From: an uncultured Tolumonas sp.
GTDB lineage: Bacteria > Pseudomonadota > Gammaproteobacteria > Enterobacterales > Aeromonadaceae
Assembly (NCBI RefSeq): GCF_963556105.2
Contig: NZ_OY829944.1
Coordinates: forward strand, 1,833,501-1,897,500
DNA: 64,000 bases
Direction of reading: 5' to 3'
Under the pieces are notes generated by a model that worked only from the letters and a program-made list of their open reading frames with translations, was not told where the DNA came from and made no database searches. This document shows, one piece after another, positions 1-7,829 of the stretch (within the stretch, counting starts at the first letter, position 1; each line of letters opens with the position of its first letter). The position numbers and the translations under genes are program-made.

Positions 1-2
1 AA

Positions 3-251
3 GTTGATGGTAGTCTGCTGGTCGCAGGCAAGCGGGTTGCTGCTTTTACTGACAGCGAGGAAGAAGTCGTTCAGTCCACTCATGTTGTACCTTTCCTGCT
101 GGCATCCACACTTAACGCACGTGGCGCTCAACATCAAAATGCGGCTGACTGGGCCAACAATGTGGTTGTTGATGGTCGCCTCATCACTGGGCAGAATCCT
201 CAGTCTGCTGCGAGCCTAGGAGAACAACTGCGCGACGCTTTACTGGCTTAA
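3..251 (+). CDS. DJ-1/PfpI (type 1 glutamine amidotransferase-like) protein, C-terminal part only
   Basis: The reading frame is open from the left window edge to a TAA at 249-251, so only the last 82 residues are present. They resemble the C-terminal part of DJ-1/PfpI-family proteins: a stretch like VAAFTDSEEEVV, then VVPFLLASTLNARGA, then DGRLITGQNPQSA near the end. That last segment is the usual C-terminal signature of the family, whose members act as chaperones, glyoxalases or deglycases. The nucleophile-elbow cysteine would lie upstream of the window, so activity cannot be judged. An overlapping open frame starting at position 4 is a shadow. The family is well supported; the exact function is not. 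Confidence 0.75.
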   Translation, partial: VDGSLLVAGKRVAAFTDSEEEVVQSTHVVPFLLASTLNARGAQHQNAADWANNVVVDGRLITGQNPQSAASLGEQLRDALLA

Positions 252-392
252 ACTGTTGCGACTGTAATTTATTGAAATAGGGGCTGAGCGTTTCACTACA
301 CTGCTGATGTCTGATCTGTAAATTTATGGCCAGGTACTGAATAAACGCGAAGCTCCTTCAAATCGACTAACTACTTGTAAAGAGAGGTGTTT

Positions 393-1424
393 GTGAAACT
401 GATTTGTGTTGAAGAACATGTACTCGATCCCGCTGTTGGTGCTGCTACGGGTAGTTTGGTCGGAGCGGAAGCCCCCTTTATATCGGGTTGGGGCAGTCGT
501 TTTGTTGATGGTCAAAATGTTAAAGATTCTACGCGTCCGCATGTATTTGCACCGAGCGAATCGGCACGTAAATGTTTAGACATGGGGGCTGCACGACTAA
601 GTGATATGGATAGGACTGGCATTGATATGCAGGTGCTGTCTTACGGAGGTTTTCCACAATTACTGCCCGCCGAAAAAGCGATTGATCTTTGCTGCGCAGC
701 CAATGACAAACTTGCTTTAGCTGCTGAGGCTCATCCGACACGTTTTGCTGGCTTTGCCATGTTGCCCTGGCAATCACCGGAAGCAGCGGCTCGTGAATTG
801 GTACGCGCAGTAAATGAGCTGGGTTTGAAGGGAGCGCTCATCAATGGGCGGCCTGGTGAAACATTTCTTGATGACACGCGTTATACGCCCGTTCTTTCTG
901 TTTTCGATGCGTTGAAAGTGCCGTTGTATGTTCACCCTGGACTGCCATTACCCGCAGTACAGAAACCATACTACGGTGGTTTTGATCGCGAACTCAGTGC
1001 CCGTCTATCCATGTTTGCCTGGGGATGGCATAATGAAGCGGGAATTGAGGTTGTACGAATGTTGCTTGCTGGCATATTTGATCGTTTCCCTAATCTGCAA
1101 GTAATCAGCGGTCATTGGGGTGAAATGGTGCCGTTTTTTCTCCAGCGGTTGGAAGATTCGATCCCGCAGGAAGCTTCCGGGCTTACCCGTCCGATCGTTC
1201 AGACCTACCGCGAACATGTATATGTTTCGCCCAGTGGCATGCTTATGCTGCCGCATTTCCAGTTCATATACACCCTGATGGGGGCTGAACGCATTCTGTA
1301 CTCTATTGATTACCCTTATCAGAGTCTGGATGGTGCTCGCGCCTTTATTGCCGGTTTACCTATCAGCGATACGGAGAAAGCGCTGATTGCCCATGGTAAT
1401 GCGGAACGACTGCTGGGCTTATGA
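393..1424 (+). CDS. Amidohydrolase family protein (ACMSD / gamma-resorcylate decarboxylase-like)
   Basis: This 343-residue TIM-barrel metal-dependent hydrolase or decarboxylase belongs to the amidohydrolase-2 group. The N-terminus reads KLICVEEHVLD; the EEH motif replaces the HxH of classical amidohydrolases and is typical of the ACMSD/resorcylate decarboxylase branch. Further metal-ligand candidates are the His in YVHPG, the His in SGHWGE and the Asp in YSIDYPY. The C-terminus has the usual HGNAERLLGL ending. The frame is also open from a GTG at 387, but the AGAGAGG at 381-387 is spaced correctly only for the GTG at 393. Substrates of such enzymes are often aromatic acids; none can be assigned. 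It stands alone, with no partner gene on its strand. Confidence 0.8.
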   Translation: MKLICVEEHVLDPAVGAATGSLVGAEAPFISGWGSRFVDGQNVKDSTRPHVFAPSESARKCLDMGAARLSDMDRTGIDMQVLSYGGFPQLLPAEKAIDLCCAANDKLALAAEAHPTRFAGFAMLPWQSPEAAARELVRAVNELGLKGALINGRPGETFLDDTRYTPVLSVFDALKVPLYVHPGLPLPAVQKPYYGGFDRELSARLSMFAWGWHNEAGIEVVRMLLAGIFDRFPNLQVISGHWGEMVPFFLQRLEDSIPQEASGLTRPIVQTYREHVYVSPSGMLMLPHFQFIYTLMGAERILYSIDYPYQSLDGARAFIAGLPISDTEKALIAHGNAERLLGL

Positions 1425-1476
1425 TCTGACATCAACGACTACTTATTTCCTGACGGGCGTCAGGAGTTTTAATCTT

Positions 1477-1650
1477 ATGAGAATTTTGGGTTATACGGCA
1501 CATTCAGCAACGATACCACTCGCGCATTTTGTGTTTGAACGACGTACGTCCGCTGGGGAGAACTTGGTGTTGTATCCGCACAATTCACAGATCTCGCAGT
1601 TGGGCCAAATCAAGGTTTCCGACAGCGATACCGCCTGTAATAGCAAATAG
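1477..1650 (+). pseudogene. Remnant of a zinc-dependent alcohol dehydrogenase (N-terminus only)
   Basis: An ATG at 1477 follows AGGAG at 1462-1466. It encodes MRILGYTAHSATIPLAHF, then VFERR, which matches the start of YahK/AdhC-like NADP-dependent zinc alcohol dehydrogenases (typically GYAAQSATAPLAPFSFERR). After about 23 residues the similarity stops. The catalytic CGVCHSD segment never appears and the frame ends at 1650. The family call rests on recalled sequence similarity. I interpret this as the surviving 5' end of a deleted gene. Confidence 0.5.
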
Positions 1651-1712
1651 CAGGGTTTTACTCAGAAATCATTCAGAATTGGAATAACTCATTATTTCTG
1701 TTCTGCGGGTCA

Positions 1713-2447
1713 TTATTCTTTCCCAAGTCTGGCTTTGTCATAAAAATAGAGTCCCCCCTTGTTCATCAGGGTATCAGCCTGTAATTGAATTAACTTTTTA
1801 TTGATTACCATACTTTTCGTTTTTTCTAAGTACTCTTTGAAATAATGAAAATTTCGGTGTTGATCGTAAGCATCGCTATCTTTATAAATCTCAAAAAAGC
1901 GCCAATGTTCAGGCTGATTTTTCAGGGTAACCGCATACATGACTAATATCCCTGGTTCCTCATTCATAGCTTGCTGCATCTCTTTGAGAACAATCTGAGA
2001 AAACTGCTCTCGGCTAGAAGGTTTTACCTGTACTTCGACATAATTAATCAGTAAATCGGTATTGGACACCGTAGTTAAAGGCTGGCTTTTCTCAGCCAGA
2101 AACTGAGCATCGGTTTCAAAAATCTTCCTGTCTTTTACTACGTCTTTTGCCATCTTCACATATTGGCCAAATTGAGATGAGGCAACGTGTTTCTGATAAG
2201 CATCCTGATCTTGATAAATTTCTAGAATAATTGACTTGCTGGGCTGGTCCTTTATTTGAGTCGAGTACATTGCCAGGGTTCCCGGCTCAGTTTTTACTGA
2301 GGTATTTAAATTATGGAAACCCACTGAATCAAAACGGTCCTTTTGCGAACTATCAATAGTGAGTTCAAATATACGAACCAAGGGAGCTGAATGAGCCATA
2401 CAGCTCAGAGACAGAGTTGCTGCTGTAACCAGATGGGATAATTTCAT
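1713..2447 (-). CDS. Secreted putative quinol monooxygenase, two ABM domains
   Basis: The 244-residue product has a Sec signal peptide (MKLSHLVTAATLSLSCMAHSA, cleavage probably near residue 21). Two antibiotic-biosynthesis-monooxygenase-like (ABM) repeats follow, at about residues 22-115 and 130-225. Each repeat carries the pattern PGxLxMY followed by ...EIYxDxxAYxxH, so the protein is an internally duplicated dimeric alpha/beta barrel. Single ABM proteins such as YgiN act on quinols, or are small cofactor-free oxygenases; a periplasmic tandem version is less usual. It is the last gene of the minus-strand run that begins with the YqhD homologue, 9 nt after the aldo/keto reductase. The role is inferred from family and context only. 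Confidence 0.7.
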   Translation of the reverse strand: MKLSHLVTAATLSLSCMAHSAPLVRIFELTIDSSQKDRFDSVGFHNLNTSVKTEPGTLAMYSTQIKDQPSKSIILEIYQDQDAYQKHVASSQFGQYVKMAKDVVKDRKIFETDAQFLAEKSQPLTTVSNTDLLINYVEVQVKPSSREQFSQIVLKEMQQAMNEEPGILVMYAVTLKNQPEHWRFFEIYKDSDAYDQHRNFHYFKEYLEKTKSMVINKKLIQLQADTLMNKGGLYFYDKARLGKE

Positions 2448-2456
2448 TATTTCTCC

Positions 2457-3467
2457 TCACCATTTATTCGTTAAAGGTCGTTTTGCTGTATTTTGTGCCA
2501 TTATTCCAGAGAGAGCATGTGGCAAGTACAACTCTTCCAGGTACTGGATGTCATGCTCTGATAGTTCCAGCTCGGTAGATTTCACTGCCGTTTCAATATT
2601 GCTGATTTTGGTGGTACCGACAATTGGAGAAGTGACTTTTGTTAGTAACCAGGACAAAGCTATTTCTGTCATTGATACGTTATATTTTTCTGTTAATTCT
2701 ACGACTCGTTGGATGACACGTTGATCCTGCTCTGCTGTTCCATCATATTTAAACTTGGCATAAGTATCTTCCTTCATTCGTTGTGATATTTCGTTCGACC
2801 TTTTGGACAAGCGACCACTAGCCAGGGCACTGTATGGCGTTAGTGCGATATTTTTAAGATCGCAATACGGCGTCATTTCCCGCTCTTCTTCGCGATAAAT
2901 CAAATTATAGTGGCCCTGAACAGAAACAAACGGAGCAAAACCTTCTCGCTCAGCCAGAGCATTAGCTTCCGCAATTTGCCATGCAAAACAATTCGATACA
3001 CCGATATGACGAACCTTACCCGACTGTACTAGGGTATTAAGACCTTCCATGACATCATAAATATTGCTGCCGTAATCCCACATGTGAAGAATATATAAAT
3101 CGATATAATCCATCCCAAGGTTGCACAGACTGGTATTCAGCATTTTTTCAATATGGTCTTGCGTTGAAATATGAGGGCGTTGTTCTGATGTTCGAGGCAT
3201 AAATTTTGTTGCAACGACAACGTCTTGGCGAGCCGTTAACTCTTTTAACGCCTTCCCAACATATTGCTCACTGGTACCATTTTGATAACCAATGGCGGTG
3301 TCGAAGAAATTAATGCCAAGTTCTAAACCTTGTCGGACTATTTCGAATGACTCAGGGTAATCTAGCGTCCAACTATGCATTCCATTGTTGGGATCGCCAA
3401 ACCCCATACAACCCATGCAGATACGTGAAATAGTTAAATCTGTATTGCCAAGCTTGGTATATTTCAT
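2457..3467 (-). CDS. Aldo/keto reductase
   Basis: This 336-residue NADPH-dependent (beta/alpha)8 oxidoreductase of the AKR superfamily opens with the usual KLGNTDLTISRICMGCMGFG. The catalytic tetrad is visible: Asp in FFDTAIGY, Tyr four residues on, Lys in VVATKFMP, His in YILHMWD. The nucleotide-binding region near the C-terminus (SPIVGTTKISNIETAV) matches the IVGxxxxxH/N type. The length is normal for the family. It lies in a co-directional minus-strand operon with an SDR upstream and an ABM-domain gene downstream, both closely spaced, which suggests reduction of reactive carbonyls. The physiological substrate is unknown. Confidence 0.88.
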   Translation of the reverse strand: MKYTKLGNTDLTISRICMGCMGFGDPNNGMHSWTLDYPESFEIVRQGLELGINFFDTAIGYQNGTSEQYVGKALKELTARQDVVVATKFMPRTSEQRPHISTQDHIEKMLNTSLCNLGMDYIDLYILHMWDYGSNIYDVMEGLNTLVQSGKVRHIGVSNCFAWQIAEANALAEREGFAPFVSVQGHYNLIYREEEREMTPYCDLKNIALTPYSALASGRLSKRSNEISQRMKEDTYAKFKYDGTAEQDQRVIQRVVELTEKYNVSMTEIALSWLLTKVTSPIVGTTKISNIETAVKSTELELSEHDIQYLEELYLPHALSGIMAQNTAKRPLTNKW

Positions 3468-3534
3468 CGTAGGATCCTAATCAGTTTCCGCGAGTTTTCT
3501 TGTCATGGCGATTCGCGGGTTACTACTGTGGTAA

Positions 3535-4371
3535 TTAAAAACCAATGGATAGCGAATCATCTTTCCAATCAAGCAGATGAGTGGAAAGCGTTTCGATTTT
3601 CTTATTGACGGCCTTGTAGACATCTTCTCCCATAAATAAATGCAACGGCGGTTTTTCCAACTCACTCATTCGAATAAGCAGCGCAGCGGCTTTTTCTGGA
3701 TCGCCAATTTGCTGTCCATTCATCTCTTCTTTTGCCATTGCTTCCCCTTTACGGACAGAGACATACTCTTGGATAGGATGTTTCGGTGACATAATGGAGT
3801 TTTGAGAAAGAAAATTAGTACGCATGTGGCCCGGATAAACCAAGGTGACGTTCACGCCAAACTCGCTGACTTCAGCGGCAAGTGCTTCGGTTAGCCCTGC
3901 GACTGCAAATTTAGATGCACAATAAACGCCCCAACCGGGTATATACCCCTGGATCCCAGCCATAGACGAAATATTCATAATATGGCCTTTTCTATTCACT
4001 CGAAAATAAGGCATCACAGAACGAATAATGTTGAGCATACCAAAGACATTGACATCAAAACTTCTCCGCGCTTCTTCATCGCTTAGTTCTTCTAAGGTGC
4101 CAATCTGACCGAATCCAGCGTTATTCACTACTACATCAAGTCCATCAAAATAAGCGATGGTTTCGTCTACAGCGAAGCTAACACTGGCTTCATCAGCCAA
4201 ATCAACGGTAAGAGGAAAAAATTGTTTAGAAGCCATACCGATTTCTTTTTCTAAAGCGGCTTTATTGCGTGTTGTGGCTGCAACGTTATGCCCGGCATCT
4301 AATAATTTTTTGACTAATATCAATCCCAACCCTTGAGAAGCACCAGTGATCAACCATGTTTTTGTTTGCAT
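3535..4371 (-). CDS. Short-chain dehydrogenase/reductase (SDR)
   Basis: This 278-residue classical SDR shows a TGASQGLG Rossmann glycine motif at residues 8-15, NNAGFG, catalytic Ser in NISSMAG and the YCASKFA Tyr/Lys pair. The frame is open to an ATG at 4401. I prefer the ATG at 4371 (protein MQTKTWLITGASQG) because family members start about eight residues before the glycine motif, and neither ATG has a strong ribosome-binding site. It sits third from the end of the six-gene run, about 50 nt after the NAD(P)H oxidoreductase. NADP(H)-linked oxidation or reduction of a small carbonyl or alcohol is likely; the substrate is not assignable. Confidence 0.85.
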   Translation of the reverse strand: MQTKTWLITGASQGLGLILVKKLLDAGHNVAATTRNKAALEKEIGMASKQFFPLTVDLADEASVSFAVDETIAYFDGLDVVVNNAGFGQIGTLEELSDEEARRSFDVNVFGMLNIIRSVMPYFRVNRKGHIMNISSMAGIQGYIPGWGVYCASKFAVAGLTEALAAEVSEFGVNVTLVYPGHMRTNFLSQNSIMSPKHPIQEYVSVRKGEAMAKEEMNGQQIGDPEKAAALLIRMSELEKPPLHLFMGEDVYKAVNKKIETLSTHLLDWKDDSLSIGF

Positions 4372-4420
4372 AAACGGTACCCGATTGAATTTAAAAGACA
4401 TTTAAAACGTTGTGTGAAAT

Positions 4421-4945
4421 TTACAGTGCTAGTCGTTTTAATGTGGTGTTCTTGAATTCGTGTAATTTATCTTCAGAAGGGTTCATTGCCTCATAAAAGG
4501 CAATAGGCTCTGCATACGTCATTCCTACATACAACGCACTCGATTTCATGGGTGTAAGAACCTCTTCGATAGTGCTATTGATGAGACCATCTTTGGAATA
4601 AGTAAATTCAGTTGCCCCAGCAGTAGCGATAACCAGCATTTCCTTCCCTTTCAACGCAGTTCCTTCAGGTCCGAATGCCCAACCATATGCCCAAACGGCA
4701 TTCAGATAAGCTTTCAACATCGGGGTCAGGTTGAACCAGTGGATTGGAAACATGAACACAATTCTGTCCATGCCTTCACAGGCAGCCTGTTCAGCGGCGA
4801 CATCAATTTTGCTCATATCACTGCCATACAAAGATTCCAGGTTTCTGACGGTCACATCAGATACATCGGCGGCTGTTTTTTCCAGAAATTTAATGGCTGT
4901 TGAATTATCAGGGTAAGGATGTGAAACAATGACTAATGTTTTCAT
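4421..4945 (-). CDS. NAD(P)H oxidoreductase, flavodoxin-like fold (quinone reductase family)
   Basis: The 174-residue product begins KTLVIVSHPYPDNSTAIKF, the FMN/FAD phosphate-binding loop of the NQO1/MdaB/KefF flavodoxin-like family. The FPIHWFNLTPMLKAYLN segment and the following WAYGWAFGP are also characteristic. Proteins of this group reduce quinones or nitro compounds with NAD(P)H, or serve as ancillary subunits. Its place between the DUF1330 gene and the SDR gene supports a role in quinone or electrophile detoxification. The start ATG at 4945 is the first in frame and gives a family-typical N-terminus. Confidence 0.85.
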   Translation of the reverse strand: MKTLVIVSHPYPDNSTAIKFLEKTAADVSDVTVRNLESLYGSDMSKIDVAAEQAACEGMDRIVFMFPIHWFNLTPMLKAYLNAVWAYGWAFGPEGTALKGKEMLVIATAGATEFTYSKDGLINSTIEEVLTPMKSSALYVGMTYAEPIAFYEAMNPSEDKLHEFKNTTLKRLAL

Positions 4946-4981
4946 AATAAAATTCCAATATAAAAATGGTAATGTCTGTTA

Positions 4982-5293
4982 CTAAATAGTTTCGATAAGA
5001 CCTTCGACTAACCATCCGTTTGCCTGCGAACCCGCATGGCGATATGAAATAATTTCTTGATAGCTGTCTGACTCATACCAAGCTTTCGCTTTCTCCATAT
5101 TGTCAAATCGAAGAATTACAATAATTCCTTGTGGTGCGGAGCCTTCAAATGTTGTTAATTCACCACCTTGAACAATTAATTTCCCGCCAAATGCTTTGTA
5201 TGTGGCTTTCACCTTTTCCACATAAGGTGTTAAGGCTTCTTTATTTGTGATCTTTGAATCAAAGATAAAAAAAGCAGGTTTTTGATTTTCCAT
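4982..5293 (-). CDS. DUF1330 domain protein
   Basis: This 103-residue protein is a ferredoxin-like alpha/beta barrel of the DUF1330 family. Motifs include PAFFIFDSKITN at the N-terminus, YKAFGGKLIVQGG in the middle and VILRFDNMEKAKAWYESDSYQ, a hallmark of the family. DUF1330 proteins are related to ABM-type dimeric barrels and have no firmly established biochemical role. The gene starts 21 nt after the end of the YqhD homologue and is clearly co-transcribed with it. Confidence 0.85.
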   Translation of the reverse strand: MENQKPAFFIFDSKITNKEALTPYVEKVKATYKAFGGKLIVQGGELTTFEGSAPQGIIVILRFDNMEKAKAWYESDSYQEIISYRHAGSQANGWLVEGLIETI

Positions 5294-5314
5294 ATTTCAC
5301 CTCGGTTTAAAATA

Positions 5315-6475
5315 TTAAAGACTTGCTTTAAGAATTTGGCGGCTGATTTCAGGTGTAATATCTTGGTGTTCACCTAATTTCGTCATACCATGTTTGATTA
5401 ATTGCTCAATGATCGGTTCGATATCTTTTTCAGTCATGCCGTAATCAGACAGACGGGTCTTAACACCTAATTCTTCGAAGAATTCACGGGTCTTTTGAAT
5501 CGCCTGATCAATCCGTGAATCATCATCACCTTCAGTGATATTCCATACACGATGGGCATATTGCAGTAACTTGGCGCGTTTATTGTTGCGGCGTAAATCC
5601 ATGATTGAAGGCAATACAATGGCAAGGGTACGGCCGTGGTCAATTTCATGTATTGCAGTCAGTTCGTGGCCGATGAAATGCGATGCCCAGTCTTGTGGAA
5701 CTCCGGCACCAATCAAACCATTCAGGGCCTGAGTTGCTGTCCACATCAGGTTTGCGCGAGAATCATAATCTGTCGGTTCGCCTACGACTTTCGGGCCAAT
5801 TTCAATCAGTGTCTGGAGAAGACCTTCGGCATAACGATCCTGTACTCGTGCATCAACCGGATACGTCAGATACTGCTCTACGGTATGAACAAAGGCATCA
5901 ACAACACCATTGGCTAGCTGACGAGCGGGTAACGTAAATGTTTTCGTCGGGTCTAATACTGAAAACTGTGGGAAAACCAGCGGGTTGCTCAGCAATGCTT
6001 TAGTTTTGGTTGCACTGCGTGTAATAACTGCTGCGCTGTTCATTTCTGAACCGGTTGCAGGTAAAGTCAGAACAACACCGAAAGGAACTGCCTTCGTGAT
6101 GTTGCTACCCCAAGCTTCAAGGATCTGCCAGGTATCTTCGCCTTCAAAGTGAGCGGCTGATGCAACAAATTTAGTTCCATCAATGACCGAACCACCACCG
6201 ACGGCTAACAGAAAATCAATGTTTTTTGCCCGAACGAGGGCGACAGCTTCAGATAGTGTCTCAAATGTTGGGTTGGGTTCAATGCCACCAAACTCATAAA
6301 CGGTGCGTTGTCCCAGGGCTTGACGAACTTCAGCCAATGTACCGGTACGCTCGGCACTGGTGCCGCCATAAAGGACAAGAACACGCGCATTTTCAGGGAT
6401 CAGGCTATCAATTTTGGCTACGGTTTCTTTACCAAAAACGATACGAGTTGGGTTATAAAAATCAAAATTAAACAT
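5315..6475 (-). CDS. yqhD: Iron-containing, NADPH-dependent alcohol dehydrogenase (YqhD-type)
   Basis: The 386-residue product is close in length and sequence to E. coli YqhD (387 residues), a broad-range NADPH aldehyde reductase that protects against short-chain and lipid-peroxidation aldehydes. Shared landmarks include NFDFYNPTRIVFGK at the start, the nucleotide-binding LLAVGGGSVIDGTKF, LTLPATGSE, the FVHTVEQYLT region and the metal-binding HELTAIHEIDHGRTLAIVLP segment. It is first in a six-gene minus-strand run. In E. coli yqhD is controlled by the AraC protein YqhC; here the divergent neighbour is a LysR protein. The intergenic region holds a 9-bp inverted repeat suited to an operator. 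Confidence 0.92.
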   Translation of the reverse strand: MFNFDFYNPTRIVFGKETVAKIDSLIPENARVLVLYGGTSAERTGTLAEVRQALGQRTVYEFGGIEPNPTFETLSEAVALVRAKNIDFLLAVGGGSVIDGTKFVASAAHFEGEDTWQILEAWGSNITKAVPFGVVLTLPATGSEMNSAAVITRSATKTKALLSNPLVFPQFSVLDPTKTFTLPARQLANGVVDAFVHTVEQYLTYPVDARVQDRYAEGLLQTLIEIGPKVVGEPTDYDSRANLMWTATQALNGLIGAGVPQDWASHFIGHELTAIHEIDHGRTLAIVLPSIMDLRRNNKRAKLLQYAHRVWNITEGDDDSRIDQAIQKTREFFEELGVKTRLSDYGMTEKDIEPIIEQLIKHGMTKLGEHQDITPEISRQILKASL

Positions 6476-6496
6476 AAGTGGCTCCTACGATGACGG

Positions 6497-6548
6497 AATT
6501 GAGTTAATTACTGTGTAAGGAGTCATCGAAACTCAATTTGTAAGAGCA
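6497..6548. promoter_or_regulatory. Inverted repeat in the yqhD/LysR divergent promoter, candidate operator
   Basis: AATTGAGTT at 6497-6505 and its exact reverse complement AACTCAATT at 6540-6548 flank 34 bp of AT-rich DNA between two divergent genes. LysR proteins bind as tetramers to dyad sites in such intergenic regions and usually control the divergent operon. The dyad is seen directly; its use as an operator is inference. Confidence 0.4.
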
Positions 6549-6658
6549 AGTATGAATAATTTAATTTGTAACGTTAATGGTATATCTGGTTGAATTATAT
6601 ATAACCTTGAGTTATTAATTGTGTAGAGGTACACCAATGACATCAATTCGAGGTAAAA

Positions 6659-7618
6659 ATGGAAGTCTCACAACATGTAAGGGCCATACTTTCATTCGTT
6701 GAATCAGCCGATGCCGGCAGTTTTTCTGTTGCGGCCAGAAAGCTGGGGATCAGTCCTGCGGCAGTCAGTAAAAACATCTCATCATTAGAACAAGTGTTGG
6801 GGGTGCGCTTGATGAACAGGACTACCCGGAAAGTCAGCTTGACTGATGAAGGGACTACTTTTTTATCTCAATCCCGTATTGCATTGGAGGCATTAGAAAA
6901 CGCCGTTGATAGCATTGTCGCTGGAAAAATGGAGACAAGTGGGCATGTCCGGATTTCAACCAGTGCCGCATTTGGGCGCGAACAATTGCTCCCCGCACTA
7001 CCGGGATTGATGACCCGATATCCTGGGTTGTCCGTCGAAGCCGATTTTGATGACCGTGTGATTGATTTGATTCGGGATGGCTATGATATTGCTATCCGTG
7101 GAGGACGGATTATGGACTCTACACTCATTACCAGACCTGTTTGTCGGTTAAATACTGTACTTGTTGCATCACCAGAATATCTTTCAAAATATGGTGTTCC
7201 GCAGACGTACGAAGACTTGAAAAGTCATCGGCTTATAGCAAGGCGTTTCTTGGGGGGGCGTATCAGCCCATGGGGATTCAACCGGTCTGATGGTAGTCAT
7301 TTCGTGTTGGAGCCTGAACCAGCCGTTTTGACGTTGTCTGCGCCAGAGGCGTTAGCACAGGCTGCTTCCTCGGGATTAGGGATCACTCAGGTAGGTGTTC
7401 ACCACGCATACAAGTACCTTGAAAAGGGGGCATTGAAAGTGGTTCTTTTAGGACAACATGACCCTGGGCAATATGAAATGGTGATACAATATCCGCATCG
7501 TTCACTGATTGCACCGCGAGTGAAAGTGACAGTGGATTACTTGCTAAAACATTTTGAAAATGATGTTTCTTTACATATTCCGTTGGATACATTAGTAAAT
7601 TATGAATATAAAGCATGA
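6659..7618 (+). CDS. LysR-family transcriptional regulator
   Basis: This 319-residue LTTR has an N-terminal winged helix-turn-helix at residues 1-60, with the typical AILSFVESADAGSFSVAAR and KLGISPAAVSKNISSLEQ and then LMNRTTRKVSLTDEG. A periplasmic-binding-like effector domain follows from about residue 90. The ATG at 6659 follows GAGG with good spacing. It is divergent from the yqhD-led operon, the usual LTTR geometry, so it probably regulates that operon in response to an electrophile or aldehyde and represses itself. Substitution of a LysR for the AraC-type YqhC of enterics is notable. Confidence 0.9.
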   Translation: MEVSQHVRAILSFVESADAGSFSVAARKLGISPAAVSKNISSLEQVLGVRLMNRTTRKVSLTDEGTTFLSQSRIALEALENAVDSIVAGKMETSGHVRISTSAAFGREQLLPALPGLMTRYPGLSVEADFDDRVIDLIRDGYDIAIRGGRIMDSTLITRPVCRLNTVLVASPEYLSKYGVPQTYEDLKSHRLIARRFLGGRISPWGFNRSDGSHFVLEPEPAVLTLSAPEALAQAASSGLGITQVGVHHAYKYLEKGALKVVLLGQHDPGQYEMVIQYPHRSLIAPRVKVTVDYLLKHFENDVSLHIPLDTLVNYEYKA

Positions 7619-7747
7619 TAGACGAATCCATTCATACAAGTATTAACATTTATCGGCACCTTATGATAATAACATCGCTTGCATTAGCTGTATTTGGTCA
7701 ATAGATGCTGAAAGAAATGTGGGAGACTGTCGATGTTAAAACAGAAA

Positions 7748-7788
7748 GGGGCAAGAACGCGTTAGCTTTTGCTAACGCATTAATGGTC
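7748..7788. repeat. Dispersed palindromic repeat family A, copy 1
   Basis: The element has a GGGGCAAGAACGC left flank, then GCGTTAGC (7759-7766), a TTTT loop, GCTAACGC (7771-7778) and TAATGGTC. Related left flanks and palindromes occur at 12935, 18328 and 37474, with a divergent relative at 33435. This copy lies between the convergent 3' ends of the LysR and old-yellow-enzyme genes, where a bidirectional terminator would be useful. Confidence 0.7.
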
Positions 7789-7829
7789 TAATTCACCTTA
7801 ATAATAACTTCTTAAGCTGATCTATATCT

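Noticed and set aside
3477-3665. Minus-strand frame overlapping the SDR 3' end
   Set aside because: It is an out-of-frame shadow of the SDR gene.
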